DNA of 64,000 nucleotides from Veronia nyctiphanis (GTDB lineage Bacteria; Pseudomonadota; Gammaproteobacteria; Enterobacterales; Vibrionaceae): NCBI RefSeq assembly GCF_004116385.1, contig NZ_PEIB01000003.1, positions 124,001 to 188,000 of the forward strand, read 5' to 3'. Shown piece by piece: positions 40,815 to 51,500 of this stretch (position 1 is its first letter; each line of letters starts with the position of its first letter). The notes under the pieces were generated by a model. It saw only the letters and a program-made list of their open reading frames with translations, ran no database searches and was not told where the DNA came from. The position numbers and the translations under genes were made by a program.

Positions 40815-42818
40815 ATGATTTGTCGATTCCGCTTTACCGCGATTGCTGCCAGCATGCTGCTGGCAGTTCCCGCTCTCGCATTGGACGCGAAGTTCAGCTC
40901 TGAGGAGTTACCTAACTTAACGTCTGAACCCCAACATAAAACTGCAACCATCAGAACAACGTCTAAGTTTACAGAGTCTCATTACAAGCGTTTTTCTCTT
41001 GACGACAAATTTTCGTCCGAGATGTTTGACCGTTATCTGCAGTCGCTGGACTATAACCGCCTTTTCTTGACGCAGAAAGATGTCAACAAACTGGATAAGT
41101 GGCGAACGAAACTTGATAACCAATTGAAAGCGGGTGATACATCTGCAGCGTATAGTATCTTCAATACTGTCCTCAAAAAGCGCTTCGAACGCTATGAATT
41201 CGCACTGAGCTTGCTTGACAAGGAAATTACCTTCGACAGCAAAGAAAGTATGGAAGTCGATCGAAGTGAAGCTGAGTGGGCGAAGGACGATCGTGCTCTC
41301 GACGAGCTTTGGCGTCTTCGTGTCAAAAGCGATGCCTTGAACCTTAAACTTGCGGGTAAGGACTGGGATGATATACGTTCTACTCTCGAAAAACGCTATA
41401 ACAATGCGCTGAAGCGGCTTACACAGACCAAGAGTGAAGATGTTTTTCAGGTATATCTAAACGCTTTCGCAAGAGAAGTCGACCCGCATACTAGCTATTT
41501 GTCACCGCGTAACGCTGAACAATTCCAATCTGAAATGAATCTTTCGCTTGAAGGTATTGGTGCGGTGCTCCAGTTGGAAGATGATTATACAGTGATTCGT
41601 TCGCTGGTCGCTGGTGGGCCAGCCTCTAAGTCCAAAAAACTCTCTCCCGGAGATCGAATTATTGGCGTGGCGCAGGAAAACAGTAATGTTATTGATGTTA
41701 TCGGATGGCGCCTTGACGACGTAGTTCAGCTCATCAAAGGCCCGAAAGGCAGCAAAGTTAAACTTGAGATACTGCCTGATGGTTCGAATGCCAAAAGTTT
41801 CAAAGTGACTATCGTTCGCGACAAGATTCGATTGGAAGATCGCGCGGTGAAATCTGAAGTCATTGAGAAAGATGGCGAAAAGATTGGATTGCTTACCGTA
41901 CCAAGTTTCTATGTTGGTTTGACAGAAGACTCCAAGAAAGAAATACAGAGCCTCAACGAACAAGATGTCAAAGGCATTATCATTGATCTCCGAAACAATG
42001 GTGGTGGCGCGTTAAGTGAGGCCACAACTCTCACTGGACTGTTCGTTAAAAATGGCCCGATCGTTCAGGTCAGAGACAGTTATGGTAGGGTCCGAGTCAA
42101 CACTGATAATGATAACCGGATTTTCTACGACGGACCTCTGACTGTGATGATAAATCGCTACAGCGCGTCTGCATCCGAGATATTTGCTGCCGCATTGCAG
42201 GATTACGGTCGTGCATTAATTGTTGGTGAGCAGTCTTTCGGGAAAGGTACGGTTCAGCAGCATAAGTCACTTAACAAGATCTATGACTTATTTGATAAGC
42301 CAGTAGGGCATATTCAATACACGATCCAGAAGTTCTACAGAATCGATGGAGGGAGTACTCAGCACTTAGGCGTTATTCCTGATATTTCTTTCCCGTCGCC
42401 AGTCGATCCGGAAGAAACTGGCGAAAGTGTTGAAGATAACGCATTGCCTTGGGACAGCATAGATCCAGCGGCTTACAGTAAAGTCGGGGACGTTACGCCA
42501 TTAGTTGATAAGCTAACGCTTAGGCATCAAAAACGCATCAGTAGTGATATGGAGTTTAGTTTTATCTTTGAGGACATCGAAACCTTCAAAAAAGATAAAG
42601 ACAATAACCAACTGTCGCTTGTTGAGAAAGAGCGTATTGCGGAGCGAAATGAGGCTGAGACAGAACGTTTAGCACGTCTTAATGCTCGCCAGAAAGAAAA
42701 GGGTGAAGAAATATTTAAGTCGTTGGACGATGTTCCAAATGATTATGAAGAGCCTGACGCTTACCTAAACGAAGCTGTCGAAATTACTCTTGAGTACGGC
42801 AAATTACTGAAATCGTAA
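40815..42818 (+). CDS. prc: Tail-specific periplasmic protease Prc
   Basis: 667 residues: signal peptide (cleavage near A-L-A), N-terminal helical domain, PDZ domain (about 240-320), S41 protease core and a long helical C-terminus. The catalytic Ser lies in N-R-Y-S-A-S-A-S-E-I near residue 450 and Lys in S-F-G-K-G-T-V-Q-Q near 476. Cleaves proteins with nonpolar C-termini, including FtsI and lipoprotein-linked substrates. Ends with a strong terminator, so proQ-prc form a short operon, perhaps with msrC. Confidence 0.95.
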   Translation: MICRFRFTAIAASMLLAVPALALDAKFSSEELPNLTSEPQHKTATIRTTSKFTESHYKRFSLDDKFSSEMFDRYLQSLDYNRLFLTQKDVNKLDKWRTKLDNQLKAGDTSAAYSIFNTVLKKRFERYEFALSLLDKEITFDSKESMEVDRSEAEWAKDDRALDELWRLRVKSDALNLKLAGKDWDDIRSTLEKRYNNALKRLTQTKSEDVFQVYLNAFAREVDPHTSYLSPRNAEQFQSEMNLSLEGIGAVLQLEDDYTVIRSLVAGGPASKSKKLSPGDRIIGVAQENSNVIDVIGWRLDDVVQLIKGPKGSKVKLEILPDGSNAKSFKVTIVRDKIRLEDRAVKSEVIEKDGEKIGLLTVPSFYVGLTEDSKKEIQSLNEQDVKGIIIDLRNNGGGALSEATTLTGLFVKNGPIVQVRDSYGRVRVNTDNDNRIFYDGPLTVMINRYSASASEIFAAALQDYGRALIVGEQSFGKGTVQQHKSLNKIYDLFDKPVGHIQYTIQKFYRIDGGSTQHLGVIPDISFPSPVDPEETGESVEDNALPWDSIDPAAYSKVGDVTPLVDKLTLRHQKRISSDMEFSFIFEDIETFKKDKDNNQLSLVEKERIAERNEAETERLARLNARQKEKGEEIFKSLDDVPNDYEEPDAYLNEAVEITLEYGKLLKS

Positions 42819-42838
42819 AAACTCATTCCAGTTGAAAC

Positions 42839-42867
42839 CAAAACGGGCCTTATGGCCCGTTTTTTTA
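42839..42867 (+). terminator. Terminator of prc
   Basis: AAACGGGCC-TTAT-GGCCCGTTTTTTT, 21 bases after the prc stop. Confidence 0.92.
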
Positions 42868-42989
42868 TAATTTACTGAAACTAAAAGAAAATTCGATCAA
42901 AAAAATAATCGTAATTGGCTCCCTATTGCCTGATTTTATGGGATATGCGTCTAAACTTTTAGAAAGTATATAAAAAATGGTAGGTAGAG

Positions 42990-43652
42990 ATGCGATTAAT
43001 TATTTCAGTTTTATTGTTTTGTTTTTTGATTCCGGCCTCTTACGCAGACAGGTTGTCAGAGTTTGATTATCCGTTGTTGGTAGGGGAATGGTATTGGTTT
43101 AGCCCTGAGCAAGAAGCGCCGGTAAGTGAACGTGGCGAATACAAAGCCATCAGCTTGTCATTCACGTCGGAATATACGTTTAAGGTAAAACTGCTAAAAC
43201 GGTCCGGGGAAGTAGAAGAGGCAAAGGGTACGTACAACATGGATGATAACGCTTTGGTTCTAGAAGACGATCAAGGTGGTAAGCAGCAACACCCATATAG
43301 GCTCAACCATAACCAACTCCTCCTTCAAGGCTTACAGTTTACAAAATTACTCAGAGAAGACCTGAGTGGTACATGGCATTCTGTGAAAATCACTGGCATG
43401 GATGTAGACAGCAAGGTCAGTAAACTCTCTCTTAGGCTACAGCCTGACTTTCTTTTTGCATCGAAAGTGTCAGATAGTGACGGCAATTCGGTATCACACA
43501 GGGGTGTTTACTTCTTAGAAAATGATATTCTTGTACTTGTGTACAAAAGCGGTCAGCAATACTCAACATATAAGCTAGTTGAAGATACGCTGACATTAAC
43601 GGACAAAAAAATCGGTATGCGCGCTGTGATGCGACGACAAGTCGCTCGATAA
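42990..43652 (+). CDS. Exported protein of unknown function
   Basis: 220 residues with a clear signal peptide (hydrophobic core I-I-S-V-L-L-F-C-F-L-I, cleavage near S-Y-A). The mature protein is predicted all beta with two similar halves: G-E-W-Y-W near residue 32 and S-G-T-W-H near 126, each followed by alternating strands, suggesting a duplicated lipocalin-like or calycin fold. That is shape only; no family is recognised. It ends with a convergent terminator shared with pncB. Confidence 0.6.
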   Translation: MRLIISVLLFCFLIPASYADRLSEFDYPLLVGEWYWFSPEQEAPVSERGEYKAISLSFTSEYTFKVKLLKRSGEVEEAKGTYNMDDNALVLEDDQGGKQQHPYRLNHNQLLLQGLQFTKLLREDLSGTWHSVKITGMDVDSKVSKLSLRLQPDFLFASKVSDSDGNSVSHRGVYFLENDILVLVYKSGQQYSTYKLVEDTLTLTDKKIGMRAVMRRQVAR

Positions 43653-43670
43653 TGGAAAGGTTTATAAGAG

Positions 43671-43697
43671 AAAAGGAGGGGATCAGCCCTCCTTTTT
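43671..43697. terminator. Bidirectional terminator between 42990-gene and pncB
   Basis: AAAAGGAGGGG-ATCA-GCCCTCCTTTTTT (one G-G mismatch at the loop end). Confidence 0.85.
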
Positions 43698-43707
43698 TAC
43701 ATGCAGC

Positions 43708-44889
43708 TTAAACTATCTTGAAAGCTACCTTCAGATCGTTGAGGTAATTTTGGTCGCGACAAATCGACTTCTCAGGTTCATCCGATATTTTCGCAACAGG
43801 TTTTCCGTTGCATGATGTTAGCTTCAAAACCACATTCAGTGTAGGGACGCCCGGTAAATCACAAGTTAACTGAGTGCCTATACCAAAAGACGTATTGATA
43901 CGACCTTGAAAATGACAGAAAATTTTCCATGCTTTTTCAAGAGTTAGGCTGTCTGAAAAGACTAAAACCTTAGTCAGCGCGTCGATGCCAATACTCTCAT
44001 AGTGTTTTATTGCTTTCTCTCCCCAGGAAATTGGGTTGCCACTATCATGTCGCAAGCCGGAAAATTGTTCTGATAGGTGGGAATTGAAGTCGTTGAGAAA
44101 AGCATCCATATTGATACAGTCAGTAAGCGCAATGCCAAGTTTGTTTGGGTATTCCTGCAACCAGCGGTGCAATGCTAGTTGCTGTGAGTCAGCTAAATCT
44201 CCTGCCAATTGTTGATGTGCCTGGAACCATTCATGCGCTTGGGTTCCGACAGCAGGCAAGTCGAATGTTTTCGCTAGTAACAGATTCGATGTCCCAACAA
44301 AAAAGCGACAATTTTCTTTCAAGTACTGAACGATTGAGTGCTGAACTGATTTTGAAAAACGTCGGCGAGTGCCAAAGTCTACAACCTTGAAATCCTGGCT
44401 ATTATCTTCTGAGCCTATTTTATCTTTAATATGTCTAAGTTTGCGACTTAAATGTGTGACAGCGTCACTTTCATTGAGTTCAGGATAGGATTTACGGCAG
44501 CGTAGTTCGCAAATGATTGCGAGAAGGGGGACTTCCCACAAAATAACGTCTATCCATTTCCCAGTGATTTTCACTGCTAGTTGACCGTCTGAAGACGATA
44601 TTTCGATGTTCGATTTTTTTAGTTGAAATTCAGATAGGAACTCTAAGTAGTCTTGTTGATAATGGCCTATGCCGTCCAAATAGGCTAGCTCGTCACTCGT
44701 AAACCTCAGTTGCGATAATGTTTCGACCTCATTATCCAACTCTGACATCAAATGACTGAGGCTTTCACCTGATCGGCAATGAAATTCTGCAGATACTTCA
44801 ACATCTCGGTAGTGATGGAAAATAGCCTGTTGCATGTTGAGTTTGTATGCATCGGTATCGAGTAGAGATGTAATGATAGGTTTAAGCAT
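43708..44889 (-). CDS. pncB: Nicotinate phosphoribosyltransferase
   Basis: 393 residues. Converts nicotinate and PRPP to NaMN in NAD salvage. Matches the family start ([18 protein letters not shown]), the F-G-T-R-R-R-F-S motif near 172, G-T-S-N-L-L-L-A near 200 and H-D-S-G-N-P-I near 279. Divergent from pepN, the same neighbour as in E. coli. No NadR box was recognised upstream. Confidence 0.95.
   Translation of the reverse strand: MLKPIITSLLDTDAYKLNMQQAIFHHYRDVEVSAEFHCRSGESLSHLMSELDNEVETLSQLRFTSDELAYLDGIGHYQQDYLEFLSEFQLKKSNIEISSSDGQLAVKITGKWIDVILWEVPLLAIICELRCRKSYPELNESDAVTHLSRKLRHIKDKIGSEDNSQDFKVVDFGTRRRFSKSVQHSIVQYLKENCRFFVGTSNLLLAKTFDLPAVGTQAHEWFQAHQQLAGDLADSQQLALHRWLQEYPNKLGIALTDCINMDAFLNDFNSHLSEQFSGLRHDSGNPISWGEKAIKHYESIGIDALTKVLVFSDSLTLEKAWKIFCHFQGRINTSFGIGTQLTCDLPGVPTLNVVLKLTSCNGKPVAKISDEPEKSICRDQNYLNDLKVAFKIV
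44456..44468. other. matS-type site (GTGACAGCGTCAC)
   Basis: Exact match to GTGACRNYGTCAC, inside pncB. Confidence 0.75.
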
Positions 44890-45462
44890 GCCTGAAGAGA
44901 CCTTGTAACCAACTAAGTTCTTTTAATTTCCGCAACAATAGCGGTGGATTAGTTAACGATATTAACCCAAAAGCGTCAATGTTTTAGCATGCCTAGCTAG
45001 TCAAAAACTGAATTAAAAAAAGGTATTAAAACCTGCTTAAACCTAATTCAATGAAAGAGCAACACAGTGTCTACAAGGGCGTGATAATTATTATTACACT
45101 GTAACATATTTCGACACCAGCAACGCAAGATGAGGCACTTTGCTCAAAGCTACATTGAATCTGCTTCGTTATATGTCTCAGTGATGTCGCGGGCTTCTTT
45201 GTCGCGTATAGTCTTTTGAAACGACGTAGCCTTCATACTACACACTGCCGATAAGCGTGATTTTGAGCTAATGTCTCAGACTAGGATCTGTGCCTGACAA
45301 TTTCTTATCAAACAGTGTTTATATTTGCATTTGCACAGTCATTTCTGTTCAAATCGTCGTATATCGTTGCTAATCCAGAGATATTAACTAGATTAGCCAG
45401 TTCTATGCCAATCGGGTCTTCCTGTCCGGTTTGGCAATCGTTATGCACATAAGGAAACAGAC
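44890..45462. other. Non-coding region between divergent pncB and pepN
   Basis: 573 bases; antisense frames here have no ribosome site. A 7-bp inverted repeat (ACAGTGT near 45065 and ACACTGT near 45096, spaced about 24) is the only structure noticed. It should hold both promoters and the pepN leader; AAGGAAAC precedes the pepN start. Confidence 0.4.
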
Positions 45463-48069
45463 ATGACGCAACAACCACAGGCCAAGTATCGCAAAGATTA
45501 TACCGCGCCAGCATTCACTATCTCCCATATCGATTTAACCTTTGATCTGAATGACACTGAAACCCGTGTTATTGCCCGTTCAAAAGTTCAACAGAATGTT
45601 GATGGCGCTCAGACGCTGACGCTCGATGGTGAGGGAATGAAACTTGTCCGTCTTGAAGTGGATGGTAAGAGTTGGTCGAATTACTCTGTGGAAGAGACTC
45701 AGCTGGTTATTAGTGGTGTACCAGCAACGTTTGAGCTGGAGATTGAAACGGAAATCAATCCAGAAGCAAACACCTCGTTGGAAGGCCTTTATAAATCTGA
45801 CGGCGCATACTGCACGCAGTGTGAAGCTGAAGGTTTCCGCCGCATCACCTATTACCTTGACCGCCCAGATGTACTTGCAAAATTCACGACAAAAGTGATT
45901 GCAGACAAAGGTGCATATCCTTACCTATTGAGTAACGGAAACAAAATCGGGTCTGGTGATCTGGAAAATGGTAAACACTGGGTACAGTGGGAAGACCCAT
46001 TTGCAAAGCCATGTTATCTGTTTGCCCTGGTTGCCGGTGATTTTGATTGCCTGAGTGACGTATTCGTAACGAAAAGTGGCCGTGAAGTCGCCCTAGAGAT
46101 CTTTGTTGATAAAGGCAACCTTGACCGTGCGGACTACGCAATGTTGTCTCTGAAAAACTCAATGAAGTGGGATGAAGACCGTTTCGGCCTTGAGTATGAC
46201 CTAGATATCTACATGATTGTGGCCGTGGATTTCTTCAACATGGGTGCAATGGAGAACAAAGGCCTTAATGTTTTCAATTCCAAGTTTGTTCTGGCTAACT
46301 CAGATACTGCGACTGATGCTGACTACCACGGCATTGAGCGTGTTATCGGCCACGAATACTTCCATAACTGGAGTGGTAACCGAGTTACTTGTCGCGACTG
46401 GTTCCAGTTGAGCCTGAAAGAAGGTTTGACTGTTTTCCGCGATCAGGAATTTTCTTCAGACATGGGTTCGCGCGCAGTAAATCGAATTGGCAACGTTCGC
46501 ATTATGAGAAGTGCCCAGTTCGCAGAAGACAGAAGCCCGATGGCTCACCCGATCAGACCTGAGAAAGTTATTGAAATGAATAACTTCTATACGGTAACAG
46601 TCTACGAGAAGGGCAGTGAAGTCATTCGAATGATGCACACCTTACTGGGTGAAGAAACGTTCCAGAAAGGTATCGAGCTTTACTTCGATCGCCACGATGG
46701 CACAGCAGCGACTTGTGATGAATTTGTTCAAGCGATGGAAGAAGCGTCTGGCTTCAATTTGTCTCAGTTCCGCCTGTGGTACAGCCAGTCCGGCACGCCG
46801 ACTCTTAAGGTTGTGAGTGACTATGATGCTGAGGCTAAAACGCTGTCACTGACAGTCAGCCAAAAAACCTTACCGACTGCAGATCAAGCTAAGAAACAAG
46901 CATTATTGATCCCTCTTGATGTAGAGCTTTATGCCGCAGATGGCTCTGTGGTTGCGTTACAACGTAATGGTGAAGCGCTAAATAATGTACTGCAAGTAAC
47001 TGCTGAAGAGCAGGTATTTGTTTTCGATAATGTTGATGACAAACCTGTCGTATCTCTCTTGAGAGAATTCTCTGCACCAGTGAACTTGGAGTATGACTAT
47101 TCGGATGACGAGCTTGCATTCTTAATGGTTTATGCACGCAATGAGTTCGCTCGTTGGGACGCTAGCCAGATGCTGCTTGGTAAGCACATCAAAGAGAATG
47201 TGTCTCGTATTCAGCAAGGCGGTGAGTTCTCATTGCCAGAATCTGTTGTTGATGCATTCCGTGGCGTTCTGCTTAACAAAGAACTTGACCGAGCCTTGAT
47301 TGCTGAGGTTCTGGATTTACCAACAGAAAATGAGGTAGGCGGCTGGTACACGACGATTGATGTTGACGCTATACACATTGTTGTTGCTGCGATTCGTAAT
47401 ACTTTTGCTCAAGAGATGGCAGACGAGTTCGTTGCGGTTTATCAAGCGTGTAAGGCCGACAAGTACGAGCTTACGCATTCAGCGGCAGCAGACAGAACAC
47501 TCAAGAATGTGTGTTTGTCATATATCGCGCTCTCAGAGGGTGGCGAGAAAATCGTTGCCGCTCAGTATGATTCAGCAGACAACATGACAGATACCTTTGC
47601 CGCGTTAGCTGCCGCGAATATTGCTGAATTGCCATCTCGCGATCAAATGATGCAAAGCTTCAGCGATGAGTGGCATCAGGATGGTCTCGTCATGGACAAG
47701 TGGTTCATGCTGCAAGGCACCAGCCCGATGGAAGGCGCACTGGAAAATGTGAAGAAACAAATGTCTCATCCATCTTTCAGCCTGAAAAACCCAAATCGCC
47801 TACGAAGCCTCATTGGTGCCTTCGCACAGAACACAGTGCATTTCCATGCGAAAGACGGTTTAGGGTATGAGTTCCTGACTGATATTCTTATTGAGCTAAA
47901 CGAAATTAACCCGCAGGTCGCGTCACGCTTAATTGACCCGTTATTGAAGTTAAAATATTTCGATGCTGAAAGGCAGCAATTAATTCGTAAGCAATTGTCT
48001 CGTTTGGTTGAAATGGAAAACCTAGCAAAAGACTTGTACGAGAAAGTGAACAAAGCACTGGAAGTTTGA
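45463..48069 (+). CDS. pepN: Aminopeptidase N (M1 family)
   Basis: 868 residues. Removes N-terminal residues from peptides; cytoplasmic. Substrate motif G-A-M-E-N at 261-265 and zinc motif H297-E298-Y-F-H301 with Glu320 (L-K-E-G-L), positions identical to E. coli PepN. The C-terminal superhelical domain is present in full. A hairpin terminator begins about 40 bases after the stop. Confidence 0.97.
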   Translation: MTQQPQAKYRKDYTAPAFTISHIDLTFDLNDTETRVIARSKVQQNVDGAQTLTLDGEGMKLVRLEVDGKSWSNYSVEETQLVISGVPATFELEIETEINPEANTSLEGLYKSDGAYCTQCEAEGFRRITYYLDRPDVLAKFTTKVIADKGAYPYLLSNGNKIGSGDLENGKHWVQWEDPFAKPCYLFALVAGDFDCLSDVFVTKSGREVALEIFVDKGNLDRADYAMLSLKNSMKWDEDRFGLEYDLDIYMIVAVDFFNMGAMENKGLNVFNSKFVLANSDTATDADYHGIERVIGHEYFHNWSGNRVTCRDWFQLSLKEGLTVFRDQEFSSDMGSRAVNRIGNVRIMRSAQFAEDRSPMAHPIRPEKVIEMNNFYTVTVYEKGSEVIRMMHTLLGEETFQKGIELYFDRHDGTAATCDEFVQAMEEASGFNLSQFRLWYSQSGTPTLKVVSDYDAEAKTLSLTVSQKTLPTADQAKKQALLIPLDVELYAADGSVVALQRNGEALNNVLQVTAEEQVFVFDNVDDKPVVSLLREFSAPVNLEYDYSDDELAFLMVYARNEFARWDASQMLLGKHIKENVSRIQQGGEFSLPESVVDAFRGVLLNKELDRALIAEVLDLPTENEVGGWYTTIDVDAIHIVVAAIRNTFAQEMADEFVAVYQACKADKYELTHSAAADRTLKNVCLSYIALSEGGEKIVAAQYDSADNMTDTFAALAAANIAELPSRDQMMQSFSDEWHQDGLVMDKWFMLQGTSPMEGALENVKKQMSHPSFSLKNPNRLRSLIGAFAQNTVHFHAKDGLGYEFLTDILIELNEINPQVASRLIDPLLKLKYFDAERQQLIRKQLSRLVEMENLAKDLYEKVNKALEV

Positions 48070-48109
48070 TTAAATATTTGTAATCTTGTAATCAAGCAAA
48101 TTAAAGAGA

Positions 48110-48136
48110 AAGCCGTCAGAAATGGCGGCTTTTTAT
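48110..48136 (+). terminator. Terminator of pepN
   Basis: AAAGCCG / CGGCTTT, 7-bp stem with a loop of about 10, followed by TTA. It ends only a few bases before the DUF2835 start. Confidence 0.7.
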
Positions 48137-48139
48137 TAT

Positions 48140-48367
48140 ATGGACAAATTAACATATTTATTTACAGTACGAATATCTTATGCCGAATATATGCAATATT
48201 ATTCGGGTGCAGCATCAACAGTTATTGTTAAAACAGACGCTGGTCATACACTTCAATTACCTGCAGAAAAGTTTCGCCCATTCCTTACTCACAGTGGGAT
48301 TCGAGGTCGTTTCCGGTTAACGGCAGACGAGAATAAGCGCTTTAAACAGCTGGAGTTAATAAACTAA
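48140..48367 (+). CDS. DUF2835 small protein
   Basis: 75 residues from ATG 48140. Family marks: I-S-Y-A-E-Y-M-Q-Y-Y-S-G-A-A-S-T-V near residue 12, then L-Q-L-P-A-E-K-F-R-P-F-L-T near 40 and G-I-R-G-R-F-R-L-T near 55. Function unknown. This gene commonly lies between pepN and gdhB in Vibrionaceae. No Shine-Dalgarno sequence is seen; the bases before ATG are the T-run of the pepN terminator, so it is likely read through or translated with little leader. Confidence 0.85.
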   Translation: MDKLTYLFTVRISYAEYMQYYSGAASTVIVKTDAGHTLQLPAEKFRPFLTHSGIRGRFRLTADENKRFKQLELIN

Positions 48368-48525
48368 ATATAACAGGGGTCACAATACTAAAAACTTCTC
48401 TCAATTCAATCAATTTTGCTGTAACAGTTTTCTTTCAATCCACTTAAACTACTTCCCGCGTCGCAAAGACAAAAATGCCTCTATACTCATAGCGATAACA
48501 CTAAAACTTAATTTGGAGTAATACC

Positions 48526-51500
48526 ATGACCGCGCGTGACCCTATTGTGCCGGTGTTGCTGGAAAAGGTTTATTCATTAATTGAAGAAAAACTCGACAGC
48601 ACGCAGCAACCACTGGTTGAAACATTAGCCAAAAGGATTTTGGGTCCAATATCTGATGATGATCTCCAGGAAAGGAATGAGTCGGATTTATACGGTGCAG
48701 TAATTAGTCTGTGGCACCACATCAATCATTTTGATCAATCGAAAATCTTCGTTAAGGTCTTCAATCCGACGCTCAGCGGTAATGGCTGGCAGTCAACCCA
48801 CACTATCGTTGAAATTGTTACTCCAGACGCTCCTTTCTTAGTCGACTCTGTTCGAATGGCTTTAAACCGTCTGGATATCACAACACACTTAATGCTCAAC
48901 GGTCCGCACAATATCGTTAAAAACGCGAAAGGTCAGGTGACTGAAATCGGCAGTGAAAATGGCTTTAGACAAGCTGTGTTCCATGTCGAAATCGACCGCA
49001 TGACAGATAAAAAAGCGATGGCAGAGCTAGAAAACGAGCTGACAGAGACGCTTCACGATGTCTCATTAGTCGTTAATGACTGGCAATTGATGAGAGATAA
49101 ACTCAAATCAATCATCACTACGCTGAAGAAAGAAAAGCCAAATGTCGATGCTGATCGTCAACAAGAAGCGATCGAGTTTCTTGATTGGATCAGTGTTCAC
49201 AACTTTACCTTCATGGGCTACAAGTACTACGAGCTGAATGCAGTAGAGGGTGATCATATCCTTAAGCCCTGCGCTGAAAAGGGACTGGGACTGGCAGGTA
49301 AAGATCCCAAAAACCCTGACGGTGTGAAACTTTCAGAGATGCCTGAGTCTGCGCGTGTTGCTGCGTTGAAGAAAGAAATCCTTGTCATCAATAAGAGCAG
49401 CAGCAAGTCTCGCGTTCACCGCCCTGCGTATGTTGACTACATCGGTGTTAAACGTTTCGATAAGAAAGGCAATGTGATTGGTGAACACAGATTCACCGGA
49501 CTGTATGCGTCATCAGCTTATAACCAATCAACCGCGAGTATCCCTGTACTTAAAAACAAAGTGCAGCGCATCCTTGATTTGAGTGGTTATTATAAAGGCA
49601 CTCACTCTTGGAAAGCTCTTGCCAATATTATTGAGAACTTCCCACGTGATGAGCTCTTTCAGGCGACTGAATCTGAAATGCTCGACATCGGTATGGGCAT
49701 TGTGCAGGTGCAAGACCGCGACATGTTACGTGTTTTTGTTCGCCGCGACCCATTTGGCCGTTTCTTCTCGTGCATGGTGTATGTCTCTCGTGAAAGGTAC
49801 AACACAGAATTTCGTGCCGCATCTCAGAAAATACTGAAGCAGTATTTTGGCTCGACGCAGACTGTCGAGTTCAATACGTTCTTCTCTGAAAGTCCATTGG
49901 CTCGCACGCACTACATTGTCCGTGTTGACAACAACAACTTCGATATCGATGTGAAGAAGCTGGAGAACAATCTCACAGAAGCAGCGTCGACATGGGATGA
50001 CAGACTTCAGGCCGCCGTTATTGCAAACTTCGGTGAGAGTAAAGGTACACCAATCGCTAAACGATATATGAAAGCATTCCCGCGTTCATATACAGAAGTG
50101 ATGCTACCAGGGTCTGCGGTTGCTGATATTGAGCGTCTTCAAGGGCTCAATGATGAAAATAAACTGGATATGTTGTTCTACCGCCAACAAGAAGAATCAA
50201 CGGATTCTAAAGCGGTACGACTCAAACTATTCCAAAAAGACGATACCATTCACCTCTCTGATGTCATGCCGATGCTTGAAAACCTTGGCTTGCGTGTTAT
50301 CGGTGAAACGCCATATCGCATTTGGACGTCTGATGAAACTGAGTATTCCATTCTAGATTTTGCCATGCTTCACAGCGCGGACAATAGCGTGGACCTTTCT
50401 GAAGCACGTGAAAGATTCCAAGAAGCATTTGCGGATATTTGGCATGGTAAACTTGAGAGCGACGGATTCAACCGTCTTGTTCTGAATGCTGGTCTTACTG
50501 GCCGTGAAGTAACAATTTTGCGTAGCTATGCAAGATACATGCGTCAGGTTGGTTTCCCATTCAGTCAACAATATATTGAAGAAACACTGGCAACGCACGC
50601 AGAGCTATCACGCTTACTCGTTGATTTGTTCAACAAGCGTTTTGACCCAGCGCTGCATAGCGATAAAGCGACAGACAAACTGTTCGAAAAAATCGAAGCT
50701 TTGCTGGAAAATGTTGAGAGTCTTGATGACGACCGGATCATTCGCCGTTACATGGAAATGATCATGGCGACATTAAGAACCAACTACTTCCAGACGGATA
50801 GCGAAACGGGTGAATTAAAACACTATCTGTCGTTTAAACTCGAGCCGACTAAAATCCCAGAAATTCCGCAGCCAGTGCCGAAATTTGAGATTTTTGTTTA
50901 TTCACCAGATATCGAGGGTGTTCACCTGCGCGGCGGTAAAGTTGCACGTGGTGGTTTACGCTGGTCTGATCGTCAGGAAGATTTCCGTACTGAGATACTT
51001 GGTCTTGTAAAAGCACAGCAAGTTAAGAATACCGTCATTGTGCCTGTTGGTGCGAAAGGTGGCTTCGTGTGTAAGAAGCAGCACTCAATGCACAATCGTG
51101 ATGAGATCTTTGCTGAAGGCCAACGTTGCTATAAAATGTTCATTCGTGGTTTGTTAGATGTCACCGACAACATTGTGGAAGGTAACCTGACGCCACCAAT
51201 GAACGTGGTTCGCCATGATGAAGATGATCCGTATTTGGTTGTTGCTGCTGATAAAGGAACGGCAACGTTCTCCGATTTAGCGAACTCTGTTTCTGAGGAT
51301 TATAACTTCTGGCTTGGTGATGCGTTTGCATCAGGTGGCTCAAATGGTTACGACCATAAAGCCATGGGGATCACCGCGAAAGGTGCATGGGAGTCCGTTA
51401 AACGTCACTTCCGTGAAGTTGACATCGATTGTCAGGAAACGGATTTCACCTGTGTTGCGATTGGGGACATGGCAGGGGATGTATTTGGTAATGGTATGTT

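Noticed and set aside
41502-41963. 153-codon frame on the minus strand
   Set aside because: Shadow of prc; composition follows the opposite strand's codons.
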